A stretch of DNA of 64,000 bases, taken from NCBI RefSeq assembly GCF_004327355.1, contig NZ_QJUM01000014.1, positions 62,001 to 126,000 of the forward strand, given 5' to 3'. Numbering within the stretch: position 1 is the first letter of the stretch; each line of letters opens with the position of its first letter. The notes beneath the pieces are model-generated. The model did no database searches and was not told where the DNA came from. It worked only from the letters and a program-made list of their open reading frames with translations. The position numbers and the translations under genes were made by a program. The stretch is from Phytopseudomonas dryadis (GTDB taxonomy: Bacteria > Pseudomonadota > Gammaproteobacteria > Pseudomonadales > Pseudomonadaceae). Below, piece by piece: positions 1-8,293 of the stretch.

Positions 1-276
1 CTCTTCCACACTGCTTGAAAATGAACTCTCTGGTGGGGGAAGGTCTTCTAAGGTTGGCCTGGTGGCGTACAGTCGACCATGTATGTCTATGGGATTTGTC
101 GAGTCAATTATCAGGACCACGGGCATTTTGGATAGGGACGGTGGCTCGGCGGTGGGAGAGGATTTAATGATTTTGAGTTTGCATACAGAGCACCAGGCTT
201 TACCCCATTCGGATTCAATTATTTTTTCGTCGCTTGCACACCAGTGGCCGGATTGGCATTGATAGAAGTGTGTCAT
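1..276 (-). CDS. Partial zinc-ribbon-like hypothetical protein
   Basis: An open frame of 92 codons starts at ATG 276 and runs off the left edge of the window, so the C-terminus is not visible. A Shine-Dalgarno-like AGGA lies 4 bases before the start. The N-terminus carries Cys and His residues arranged as CQSGHWC and WCSVCK, suggesting a small zinc ribbon, followed by a proline/serine-rich stretch. I do not recognise the family. It lies outside the left end of the Tn7-like element, so it may belong to an older insertion at the same site or to native DNA. Confidence 0.5.
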   Translation of the reverse strand, partial: MTHFYQCQSGHWCASDEKIIESEWGKAWCSVCKLKIIKSSPTAEPPSLSKMPVVLIIDSTNPIDIHGRLYATRPTLEDLPPPESSFSSSVEE

Positions 277-759
277 TTCCTAACACCCGATAGTGATTAA
301 GCTGGGTTCGGCTATCCCGTCTCCGGTGTGAGTGTAGTGGAATAATGGATGTGCGCATGGGCTTGGAAGTCTCGTATTTCAGACCCTTGCGCTAATACTT
401 CGCGGATCTGCTCTTTGGACTGCAGGCAAATCGCGCATAGACGCGGAGTGGAGGCCGACAGGCCGGTTATCGAGGAAAACCACACAGCCGACCTGCGATG
501 CGCTCGGGCTGAGTCGTAGGACAATGCGCTGGCAGATACCCATGTGTCGCCCAGTTGAAGCACTACCTGACGGAGGCATCTCGGTTCGACAAACTCAAGA
601 GAAATTACAAAAACGGGGTAACCATGGCATATGCCTTCCCCTGGCTACCCCATGTGAAGCGGCAACAGACCCTAGCCCAAACAGAAACCATTGTAAAAAC
701 AGTTCGTTATGTAGTTTTTAAAACTATGTTCCTTCGTGCCTATCTCTAGACTCTCCAAT
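277..759. other. Unassigned region left of the Tn7-like end
   Basis: About 480 bases without a convincing gene. Short open frames exist on both strands but have no recognisable motif or good ribosome-binding site. The sequence becomes AT-rich towards 700-760, next to the transposon end. No second Tn7-type end is visible here. Confidence 0.4.
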
Positions 760-898
760 TGTGGGGTGAAAATAAAGTTTCATCCTAAAGTATCGAAAAA
801 AGAGCTGGAAATGGAAATTTTGCCAGTTAAAGAATCATCTTAAAAACTCAAGCACGCACAATTCGGATGAAAAATTTGAAAATAAAGAATCATCCTAA
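760..898 (+). repeat. Left end of Tn7-like element with three TnsB-type sites
   Basis: After the terminus TGTGGGG come three related 21-base repeats at 768-788, 823-843 and 878-898, with the core AAAG-TTCATC-TAA (AATAAAGTTTCATCCTAA in the first). They are spaced exactly 55 bases apart. Tn7 left ends carry three separated TnsB-binding sites, which this mirrors. Confidence 0.85.
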
Positions 899-918
899 TG
901 GGCCATGATGTAAAACCG

Positions 919-1176
919 CTACCGCGCCTCGAAAATTCTCCGCGCTACCGGTCCATACGTCGTGATCACCTGCTCGATGCCGTCCTGATCATCAAAACGC
1001 AACCCATCCTCGATCTCGAAAAAAGCTTTTTGCTCGGCTTCCCACTGAGCGATCTTGGCCGCGTCCGGCTGAGCTTTTTTGCTTTCGCTGTAAATCCATT
1101 CAGCGCGAACAGCCATTAGGAACCCAAGAACCTCTTGTGCAGCTTCAAAACGCGCCAAACGCTCGGTCGTAGTCAT
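919..1176 (-). CDS. Small hypothetical protein, 85 aa
   Basis: The start at ATG 1176 is chosen because a perfect AGGAGG lies just upstream; a longer frame to 1233 has no such site. The protein begins MTTTERLARFEAAQEVLGF and contains a Gln/Glu-rich helical middle and a C-terminal stretch ending VARRIFEAR. No cysteine motif or membrane segment is visible and it is probably a small helical soluble protein. Proteins of this look occur in accessory regions of Pseudomonas, but I know of no function. It is the last gene before the left transposon end, co-directional with the restriction operon but separated from mcrC by about 280 bases in which I see nothing convincing. Confidence 0.6.
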   Translation of the reverse strand: MTTTERLARFEAAQEVLGFLMAVRAEWIYSESKKAQPDAAKIAQWEAEQKAFFEIEDGLRFDDQDGIEQVITTYGPVARRIFEAR

Positions 1177-1456
1177 GATCAGACCTCCTATCAACGCAAA
1201 CGCACAGTCTGAGAGTTGTTCATCACGCCCCATAACGATCCATGTCAGGTAATACGTTCACACACCGATTGCTTGATACGGCTTCCTTCGCTTCCAGCGT
1301 AACGGCCAGGACGTAGAGGCTGACACTGTTGAGATGGCAGTCGCATCTTTTTTAAGTAGCGCGGAAATGCAAGGCTCACCATCGTCAAAGCCCAGATCTG
1401 CGCCTGAGGTACAACCAACCGCCGCCAGATCTTTGAGGAAGACCCCTTTAAATCGA

Positions 1457-2761
1457 TCACACAAAGGCTGCGGCCACCCCAGCAGCCATGTTTGCGGCAA
1501 ACACTCTGAGAGCTCCCGTCCTGGAAATTAGACGGCTCTCGATCTGAATGCCCACGATTTGCACCGCATCCACCACAACCTTTTCAAAGACCATGCACGT
1601 ACCTGCGGGCTGCGGGACAGCACCTGGTTGTGCGGGATAGGCCAGAACCACCAAGTTGCATCCAGTGGCTTTGGAGAAGGCTAGTGCTTCGTAAATGTCG
1701 GCTTCACTGATGCGAAGCTGTCCCTTCTCCACGTGCCCCTTATACTTGGCATCCAGCAGCATTCTAGGCCTTGTTCCATCGGGTTCAATCACGCAGTCTG
1801 GGTACACTGAAAGCTTGCTCACAGCACCAGTGCTCATCCTGATCTTGGTACCCAAGGGATAGCCTTGTTGGGGCACTACGGCACTACGACCAAAGCCCAA
1901 TCGTGCAGCCACCGTTAATAGATCCTCCCACACGCGCCAGGTATTCACTAAGTAACCAGGTGCATGGGCCTGCCCCTGCTTGTAGTTAAGTCCCAGGCCT
2001 CCGAGCACATCGATAGACAGCTCATGCAGCGGCTTCCACGCTCGGTGCCGTGCAGGAATGGTGTTTCGACGATTAGCAGCTACGTTCTGAGGCGAAAGGT
2101 CTTCAATCAAACGCACCAGCGAACTTGCAGCCGATGGGTCACTTACTTCAGGGAGTAACTCCTTGGCCGCTGCCACGATGTCCCCGTTCCAACCGTTCTT
2201 GCGATCAAAACGAATGAGCTCTTGCTCAAAGCCATCAGGTGAAGGAAAGATGAGCTCTACCGGATCAGGATCCCCATCTATGAAGAAGTCTGCTTCACGC
2301 ACCCTACGATAGCTGCGTAGTGGCCGACGTTTACGGGCCTCGTACATGCTCGTGATGGAACGAGCTACTAGCGTAGACAAGTCCCTTGGAGTACCACCTG
2401 ATGCCGATAAACGCTCGGAAGCCAAGAGCCGCCCGTGACGTGAAAGCGTGGAGAGGAAAAAGAAATCCTCGCGCCATGCAGCATCGGTGTCGTCGAGCCC
2501 CAAAAACTTGGGAGCAACTTCCAGTTCCAGTGAAGGAGCCAGGCGAATGAGGCCCGCAAAATCGATGGCACGTGTGCCCTTGGCATCCACACTGATAGGG
2601 TTGTAGTTGAGCCTCAGGCTCGACGCAGCACGGGTCCCAGCCTCCAATAAAAGGCTGTTGGCCTTCGTGCGATCCACCCCAATGGCATCAGCAATCACAC
2701 GGCTCAGGTCAACGGGTGTACCGTACTCAACAAGGGACAGCCGTGTTCGGGGATTAACCAC
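1457..2761 (-). CDS. McrC-like restriction nuclease subunit
   Basis: This 434-aa protein resembles McrC, the nuclease partner of the McrB AAA+ motor in modification-dependent and LlaJI-type restriction. The C-terminal half has a PD-(D/E)XK arrangement: YPDCVIEP near residue 322, then LLDAKYKG near residue 340. Length suits the McrC family (about 350-450 aa). The start is GTG 2761, three bases after the mcrB-like stop, with AGGGGG just upstream inside the end of the preceding gene, so translation is probably coupled. McrC proteins act at DNA by joining the McrB hexamer. It is the last gene of the operon and is followed by about 280 bases without a clear gene. The McrC assignment is good; the target modification or sequence cannot be read from it. 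Confidence 0.8.
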   Translation of the reverse strand: MVNPRTRLSLVEYGTPVDLSRVIADAIGVDRTKANSLLLEAGTRAASSLRLNYNPISVDAKGTRAIDFAGLIRLAPSLELEVAPKFLGLDDTDAAWREDFFFLSTLSRHGRLLASERLSASGGTPRDLSTLVARSITSMYEARKRRPLRSYRRVREADFFIDGDPDPVELIFPSPDGFEQELIRFDRKNGWNGDIVAAAKELLPEVSDPSAASSLVRLIEDLSPQNVAANRRNTIPARHRAWKPLHELSIDVLGGLGLNYKQGQAHAPGYLVNTWRVWEDLLTVAARLGFGRSAVVPQQGYPLGTKIRMSTGAVSKLSVYPDCVIEPDGTRPRMLLDAKYKGHVEKGQLRISEADIYEALAFSKATGCNLVVLAYPAQPGAVPQPAGTCMVFEKVVVDAVQIVGIQIESRLISRTGALRVFAANMAAGVAAAFV

Positions 2762-2764
2762 TTG

Positions 2765-3913
2765 CTACCCCCTAGGATGGGCAAATGCCCTGAGAGCCGC
2801 GTAAATATTGTTCTCAGCAAAATTCGTGGGCCCTTCAAGACGAAAGCGCAAATCATCCGCAAAGGTCGTTTCGGTGAGCCTGAACGGATTAAAGGCTGGC
2901 CCATCGAGCGCATTAAGAGCCGCAGCGATACCTCGGGTGTCCCCGAAGAACACCTCTTCCACGTGTGCGCGCACCTTGGCCCACCCTACACACAACGTGC
3001 CCAAAGCTTCATTAAGGCCCAATGTTTGCGGCTTCACATCCGACATCAGCACGCCATGTCCGATCTGAAATTCGGGGCCACGCCCCAGAGCAATTTGCGC
3101 ATTTACAGCAACCCAGGCACTAACCGAAGCCTCCAAGGCATCGTTCACGCTGGCAGGCACATCAGGCAATGCATTGGCACCCTTGGCACCCAGACCATAA
3201 AACGTCCGCAAAGCCGCTTCATCGGGCTCCAAACGCAGAGGCTCCCAACGACGCAAGAACGCGACGTCCAAGGGTTCCACAGACGCATCGGCCTGATTCA
3301 TCGCTGCCAGGATGTAGAGATCATGGGGCAATGCGTACTCGACCACATCACCCGAGGCGGGGTCGAGCATTTCAAAGAACTGCGTTTCGGCACGTTTGGC
3401 ACCATCAGAGGCCAAGCGTTTGTCGGACTCAATGGCCACGATGGCACCACCGAACGCCTGCACTGCAGGACCTCGGTTAATCTCATCGATAATCAAGAGC
3501 GCTGCCCCATTGGCACCCTTCGCATGCTCACTGGCACGGTACAGAGTGCCCTTCACGATGGTGAAGTCTGGGGCTCCTGCTTGCCTGTTCACTGCTGGAG
3601 TGATGCCCGACACAAAGTCGCGGTATTTGGAGTTCTGGTGAAACACCGTCCGAAAGACTTTACGATCCACTTTGGTTGGGGCTGGAATACCCTTCAATAC
3701 ACCTACGGCGGGCGGAATAGGAATTCTCCCTACAGGATTTAGATTGGGGGCACCACCACTAGTAGCAACCCCAAATGCAGACTGAAATGCTAGAGCCACC
3801 TCTGCTAGCAACTTTGACTTGCCTGTACCTGGCGCACCACTAATCAATACGTTTCTAGAACGAGCAAGAAGACCTAAAACACGTAGGCAATCAGCAGAGA
3901 AACTAGCGGCCAT
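2765..3913 (-). CDS. McrB-like AAA+ motor subunit
   Basis: This AAA+ NTPase has Walker A GAPGTGKS at residues 26-33, Walker B LLIIDEINRG near 138, and the McrB/MoxR signature MNQADASVEPLDVAFLRRW near 205-222. These fit the McrB motor, which hydrolyses GTP and translocates DNA to drive McrC cleavage. There is almost nothing before the Walker A motif, so the N-terminal DNA-recognition domain of E. coli McrB is absent; recognition must lie in another subunit, perhaps the adjacent 198-aa protein. ATG 3913 is chosen for its upstream GGAAG; a GTG at 3931 would add six residues. It overlaps the upstream gene by 11 bases and is followed after 3 bases by the McrC-like gene. Confidence 0.8.
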   Translation of the reverse strand: MAASFSADCLRVLGLLARSRNVLISGAPGTGKSKLLAEVALAFQSAFGVATSGGAPNLNPVGRIPIPPAVGVLKGIPAPTKVDRKVFRTVFHQNSKYRDFVSGITPAVNRQAGAPDFTIVKGTLYRASEHAKGANGAALLIIDEINRGPAVQAFGGAIVAIESDKRLASDGAKRAETQFFEMLDPASGDVVEYALPHDLYILAAMNQADASVEPLDVAFLRRWEPLRLEPDEAALRTFYGLGAKGANALPDVPASVNDALEASVSAWVAVNAQIALGRGPEFQIGHGVLMSDVKPQTLGLNEALGTLCVGWAKVRAHVEEVFFGDTRGIAAALNALDGPAFNPFRLTETTFADDLRFRLEGPTNFAENNIYAALRAFAHPRG

Positions 3914-4499
3914 TGCAGTAGCTTCCACCACTCATAAAGTCAAAGAAACCAATGACGGCTTGATCGACCCTACGCTGGGCGTCAATACAATCCAGCATTT
4001 TCTGTGCAACCTGGGGATCCCACAAACCCGCAGTGCGCAAGGTTTGTTCTTCTGCATAGAACGGCCAGACAGTGTCATCCAGCAATTGAATCAAGAGCAG
4101 AAAAACACGATTGTTGTATGTCGGCGTTGGCATTAGTGCAGTTGAAAGGCAAGGTTGCTCATGCACGCGAGTAATTCTTCCCTCTGCCGGTCGAGCATCC
4201 GTTGGGGGCTCGAAATAAGAATTAGCGCCAAGAACATTTCCCGTTCTATCTCTCCAATAAAACGTGCCCGAATAGATATTTGTAGGTGTCGGCACACCGC
4301 TTCGACGGCGGGTTTCTACAACCTGATTTGGGAACATTTTCATGACAATCGCAGCGATGCTTGGATAAGAGCCAAAGCGGAAGTCCCGTGCCCCCCCTCC
4401 CGTGTCAGCATCATTGGATTCTGCATGAATCTTTCGAAGATCCCCTGGTACTATCTCCTTGTAAAGGATGCGCGCGACTTGCCCCATACCATTAGCCAT
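3903..4499 (-). CDS. Unrecognised 198-aa protein of the McrBC/methylase operon
   Basis: I do not recognise this family. The sequence begins MANGMGQVARILYKEIVPGD and contains a glycine-rich DTGGGARDFRFG segment near residues 32-43 and a central aromatic stretch FYWRDRTGNV. The C-terminal half is helical with no membrane segment or cysteine cluster. It overlaps the methyltransferase gene upstream by 8 bases and the McrB-like gene downstream by 11, so it is embedded in the operon and probably a functional subunit. Because the McrB-like protein lacks an N-terminal recognition domain, a DNA-binding specificity role is an attractive inference; a nuclease or inhibitor role is also possible. Confidence 0.7.
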   Translation of the reverse strand: MANGMGQVARILYKEIVPGDLRKIHAESNDADTGGGARDFRFGSYPSIAAIVMKMFPNQVVETRRRSGVPTPTNIYSGTFYWRDRTGNVLGANSYFEPPTDARPAEGRITRVHEQPCLSTALMPTPTYNNRVFLLLIQLLDDTVWPFYAEEQTLRTAGLWDPQVAQKMLDCIDAQRRVDQAVIGFFDFMSGGSYCNGR

Positions 4500-6723
4500 A
4501 TGTTTTAATCTCCCCTGTTTCAGATTCTTCGTCCACTAGAGCCAATTCTGAGGGCACATAAGCCACTGCCCCCAGCTCACGTGCATCCATCGCACGGCGC
4601 AACCAAAAAGTAGACCGATCTCCTGTGCGTTTTGCCACTGCAGCCAAAACACTGTCTCGTGTAATCGTAGATTCTTTTTCCCCTGGCAATGCTATTTGGC
4701 CTCGATCCAAAATTGGAAAGTCTTGGAGCACCAATTCCATATCCTTCAAGTCCAGCCCATATGCCACAGCCACTTCGGCATCAATTTCTCCGCGAAGCTG
4801 TGCCATGCGCTCATAGGTTTCACGAGCGCTCCCTGCACTATCCAGCGAGTGTAGTTCGCGCGCTGCGCTTACCAGCTTTGTCCATGGCAAGCCATATTTG
4901 GTCAGTTTGGGCATGGGCACGCTTTGCAGCAAGAAGTAGTTCACCGTCGTGGTGAGCACGCGCCGAAGCATCCAGTCAAAAACAAAACTATTGGCGATGG
5001 ACACCCACACCAGCAGCCGTTCTTCCGATGGATCCTCTGGGAAAAGGATCGTGGGCACCTTATTGCCACAGACCACCCCGGCGGGAATTAAGGAGGCCAT
5101 AAGCGAGCGCTCATTGGTCTGACCCGCAATGTCGCAAAAGCCCACACGCAGCATGTCCACACGATGCTGGTTAGCACGGGGCATGTCGGAGGGGTAAATC
5201 CAAAACTGGGGGGCAAGGCGTGAGCCTCCGATGGCATAGGCCTCCCACAATGCACTGCGACCAGTGCCAGACACGTGCCCTTTTACACCAAAGCGATGTG
5301 CCTGCACCATTCGACCCTCCACCAGTGGCAGAGCGCCAGGCGTGGCACGCCCTAGGAACTTCGGACGCTCCTTGGTCATATCAACTTCACGGCAAAACTT
5401 CGGGGTCCAGCCATAACCAGGCTCTTCCCACGAAACACCTGCTTGTCCGATCTTTGAGAAGAGCTTCCACTCAGACACGCTACGAACCTCGGGCAGGCTC
5501 AAATCGTCCCGAACCCCCGCAAGTGCTGCACGCCCAATGGTCGCAGTTCCCGTAATCTCCAAGCCCGTAGGGGTGCCCCGCTCGTGCATGAGGGTGATGG
5601 GTTCACGCTTGCTCTTTTCAGAGCCAGCCTTCGTGAGAGCCACAGCCAGGAACTTAAAGCGCGTGTCGATGGCAAAGAACCGTGCACGGTTATCGATGAT
5701 CGACATGGATACGCTTTGGCTCGCATCAAAAATTTTCTGCCGCATGGCGCGGGTACCTTGCGAGCGAATGAGCCCACCAGGGATCAGTGCAGCCACCACA
5801 CCCTGCCCTTTGCAGAGCTCAAAGAAGAGGTCAGTGAAAGCGATGTAGAGGTCTGGCTCTCCATTGCCCAAATCGGGATAGCGAGCCAACAGGCGACGCG
5901 AGTAGTTCGCTACCTCATCGCGCTGCTGGGCAAACCGCTCTTCATCAAGCCCATGAATTTGGGCCCCGTAGTGGCGCTTGGTGCCTGAGGACTTCAAGAA
6001 TTCGTGCCGTGAGAGTTTGACCTTTTCCCATGGTGGGTTGCCGATCACCGCATCAAAACCCTCAGGAGCCATGGCAGCCCAGACCTTGCGATCTGCCATC
6101 AAGCTATCGCCACAGTACCAACGTGCACGCATAGCTTTAAGAGTCGATACATCATCAGTGAACGAAGCAAGTGCAAGCAGTGCCGCACGCAAAGAGTTGC
6201 CCGAAAGATCCGCTGCACACACACCGTGAGCCAACCAATACGCCGTCTTGGCTCGATCCATCCCACACACTGCGTGGGTCAGCGCTGCCAGCAAAACTCC
6301 TGCACCGCAGGCTGGATCAATCACCTTACTCCTATGTGAGAGCTTGGGGGCGGCGAGCTTCGCCAGTCGTGTAGCCAAGCGAAAGTCCGTATGGTAGGCG
6401 CCCGTGCTTTTTCGATCCTGCTCATGCAAGGCTTCACGCGCCAGGACACTCAGTGCCAAAGCAGGGTGAATCGGTGAACGCTCGATAGCACTTGCCACAG
6501 GTGCCGCAAGTTCCAAGAGCTCTGCTGCTGGGCTCTTGCTTCTAACCCCAAAAGCCTCGTGAAACGCCGCCAAGTCAAATCCACCAAAACGCGCTGACAC
6601 TGCCTCCAAAACTTGAAGCCGAAGCTCAAAGCTGGCAGGACCATGACCTCTACCAATAGCCTTTGTGAGAGCTGCTTCTGCTGAGGCCAGATACTCCGCT
6701 TCAACGGGGCGAGGTGCGCTCAT
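4492..6723 (-). CDS. N6-adenine DNA methyltransferase (large, Eco57I/TaqI-like)
   Basis: A 743-aa gamma-class adenine methyltransferase. The SAM-binding motif is VIDPACGAGVLL near residue 137 and the catalytic motif is FDAVIGNPPWEKVK near residue 228 (NPPW). The long C-terminal region, about residues 420-700, is of the size expected for target recognition. Such enzymes transfer a methyl group from SAM to adenine N6 at a defined DNA sequence, either for self-protection or as part of a restriction enzyme. No nuclease motif is evident, so it is probably a modification subunit. The ATG overlaps the stop of the D12 methylase gene by 4 bases (ATGA), indicating translational coupling. Confidence 0.85.
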   Translation of the reverse strand: MSAPRPVEAEYLASAEAALTKAIGRGHGPASFELRLQVLEAVSARFGGFDLAAFHEAFGVRSKSPAAELLELAAPVASAIERSPIHPALALSVLAREALHEQDRKSTGAYHTDFRLATRLAKLAAPKLSHRSKVIDPACGAGVLLAALTHAVCGMDRAKTAYWLAHGVCAADLSGNSLRAALLALASFTDDVSTLKAMRARWYCGDSLMADRKVWAAMAPEGFDAVIGNPPWEKVKLSRHEFLKSSGTKRHYGAQIHGLDEERFAQQRDEVANYSRRLLARYPDLGNGEPDLYIAFTDLFFELCKGQGVVAALIPGGLIRSQGTRAMRQKIFDASQSVSMSIIDNRARFFAIDTRFKFLAVALTKAGSEKSKREPITLMHERGTPTGLEITGTATIGRAALAGVRDDLSLPEVRSVSEWKLFSKIGQAGVSWEEPGYGWTPKFCREVDMTKERPKFLGRATPGALPLVEGRMVQAHRFGVKGHVSGTGRSALWEAYAIGGSRLAPQFWIYPSDMPRANQHRVDMLRVGFCDIAGQTNERSLMASLIPAGVVCGNKVPTILFPEDPSEERLLVWVSIANSFVFDWMLRRVLTTTVNYFLLQSVPMPKLTKYGLPWTKLVSAARELHSLDSAGSARETYERMAQLRGEIDAEVAVAYGLDLKDMELVLQDFPILDRGQIALPGEKESTITRDSVLAAVAKRTGDRSTFWLRRAMDARELGAVAYVPSELALVDEESETGEIKTYG

Positions 6724-7814
6724 GCATAGCTCTCCACGAGGATGGGCTTAATGGCTTTAACAGCCTTGGGTTGAGCTTTGGGCAGCTGTACCGTAGGCCG
6801 CTCCACCACCACCAAAAATTCGCTCACGTCAGAAGCAGTGCTACTAGCCACCTTGTTGGGACGGTAGCGGCCAATGGCTCCCAGGGGATGCATCGTGGAC
6901 GTGCCGATTTTCGAGAGCTCAGACTTAATGTCTTGCATGCAGATGTGCCCTTCACTGCTGTACGAGAGCAGCACCTTTTGAGCCTTCAAGCCATGCACCA
7001 GGCGTGAGAGCGTTTGCAGAGCACGGGTCTTGTAGCAAAAATCTGAAGCCAAGCTTTTCCAAGGACGAAGCCCTGCAACCCCCTCCACCTCGGGCTCATC
7101 ACCCAGAGCTACCGTTTCAAGGATGTGGTAATAGCTCGCGTACTGACGCTTTGTGTATGGGGGATCCAAATAAACTAAGTCATGCGCCGCATTGGGCACG
7201 TCGAACACATCACCCACAGAGGCCTCAACATGCACGCCTCTCTTTTTGAGAACACGGCAGCGCATAGAGATTATGTCTTGCGATTGGCTTGTCCACTTGG
7301 AGAGGAAGCAGCCAAAAGTGCCAGCGATGTTGGCCACCCTATTTAAAGCACCAAATAGGTCTGCGATGAGCAGGCGCTCTTCTACCTCATCAATAGTGCC
7401 AGCCCCCGCCCAATCGGCAATCAGCGCCCGCATAGCATCGATTCGTGCTGCATTTTCTTGCGTGAAGTAGCGTCGCTCAAGGCCACAGGTGTCCACCGAT
7501 GCAGGGCTGTACTCGCGCCACATAAAGCCATGCTTGGGCTTGGCAGCATTGAGTTTGGTGATGGCCTTGGTGTAGCCACCTAGCTTCTTAAAAGCCGCTT
7601 GATCAGCACTGATTAACCGTGCCCCTGCAGAAATCACCGCAGAGTGCAAACTGTCGTTGATACGCACGTCCCATCCCAGATCAGCAGCGGCCTCAGCCAC
7701 CACTCCCGTGCCACAGAAAGCGTCCACAAAGAAGGCACCCTGTTTAGGGTGCCCCATGTAGGTCGTTATCTGATCAATAAGCCTGGACTTTGAACCAATG
7801 TAGCGGAAGGTCAT
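6720..7814 (-). CDS. D12-class (Dam-like) DNA adenine methyltransferase
   Basis: A 364-aa alpha-class adenine methyltransferase. It starts MTFRYIGSKSRLI, the N-terminal substrate/SAM-binding signature of D12-class enzymes, followed by FVDAFCGTGVVAEA at about residues 29-42 and the catalytic DLVYLDPPYTKRQY near 216 (DPPY). It would methylate adenine N6 and recognises a different site, or the other strand, from the large methylase encoded next to it. A 4-base ATGA overlap joins it to the RHH gene upstream and another to the methylase downstream. Two adenine methylases in one operon suggest modification of both strands of an asymmetric site, as in type IIS-like systems. Confidence 0.88.
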   Translation of the reverse strand: MTFRYIGSKSRLIDQITTYMGHPKQGAFFVDAFCGTGVVAEAAADLGWDVRINDSLHSAVISAGARLISADQAAFKKLGGYTKAITKLNAAKPKHGFMWREYSPASVDTCGLERRYFTQENAARIDAMRALIADWAGAGTIDEVEERLLIADLFGALNRVANIAGTFGCFLSKWTSQSQDIISMRCRVLKKRGVHVEASVGDVFDVPNAAHDLVYLDPPYTKRQYASYYHILETVALGDEPEVEGVAGLRPWKSLASDFCYKTRALQTLSRLVHGLKAQKVLLSYSSEGHICMQDIKSELSKIGTSTMHPLGAIGRYRPNKVASSTASDVSEFLVVVERPTVQLPKAQPKAVKAIKPILVESYA

Positions 7815-8047
7815 GCTGCTGCTCCCACGTGCGCTTTGCGGTCTGCACGCGCCCGTTTGGGAGCAGGAGGATTCGTTTTTTTGCCCGGAAAGATGATGCC
7901 ATTGCGGTCGCAGTAGTCACACAGCAGCACTTCTAGCATGTTGACCATACTGCGCTGTTCGTGGTCTGCAACCTCCTTCAAGACCTTCTTGAAGGTCGGA
8001 GAGACTCGCAGGTTCAGGGTTTCGCTCTTGGTGTCGGTAAATCGCAT
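7811..8047 (-). CDS. Ribbon-helix-helix regulator at the head of the operon
   Basis: A 78-aa protein with a ribbon-helix-helix pattern: SETLNLRVSPTFKKVLKEVA is the beta strand and first helix, and RSMVNMLEVLLCDYC the second helix, followed by a basic proline/lysine tail. Start ATG 8047 is chosen because it matches the length of the related protein at 56999-57190; an in-frame ATG at 8092 adds 15 residues but sits 16 bases from the nearest Shine-Dalgarno sequence. The stop overlaps the D12 methylase start by 4 bases. As the first gene of the operon it is most likely an autoregulator controlling methylase/nuclease balance, by analogy with restriction controller proteins. Confidence 0.75.
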   Translation of the reverse strand: MRFTDTKSETLNLRVSPTFKKVLKEVADHEQRSMVNMLEVLLCDYCDRNGIIFPGKKTNPPAPKRARADRKAHVGAAA

Positions 8048-8103
8048 AGGGTGGTGCCCCGCAAATGTCTGTGCAATTGCGTTAGTGTACATACATCCAG
8101 CAT
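8014..8103 (-). CDS. Possible 29-codon leader ORF overlapping the RHH gene
   Basis: A perfect AGGAGG at 8109-8114 is spaced 5 bases from ATG 8103, but that ATG opens a 29-codon frame different from the RHH frame and ends inside the RHH gene. The peptide begins MLDVCTLTQLHRH and has no recognisable motif. It could be a translational leader that couples ribosomes into the RHH gene, or the Shine-Dalgarno may serve the RHH start at 8092 inefficiently. Coding status is uncertain. Confidence 0.3.
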   Translation of the reverse strand: MLDVCTLTQLHRHLRGTTLCDLPTPRAKP

Positions 8104-8293
8104 TTTTTCCTCCTCAGAGATTCAGAAAAATTCTAACCCCCTCGAAGACTGCGAATCTCTGAGCATCGTGACTGGTCAATTTCACTAACTCTTTTAGATC
8201 AGCGCAGCGCGTATCCGCTGCTTCCAATCGGCCGATCTGTTCTGATTAACGCCAGATGGATCATCCTTGGGGTGGTGTACCGACTGCAAAGGC

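Noticed and set aside
1245-1460. 71-codon minus-strand frame after the mcrC-like gene
   Set aside because: No ribosome-binding site, no motif, and overlapping frames of equal length; probably non-coding.
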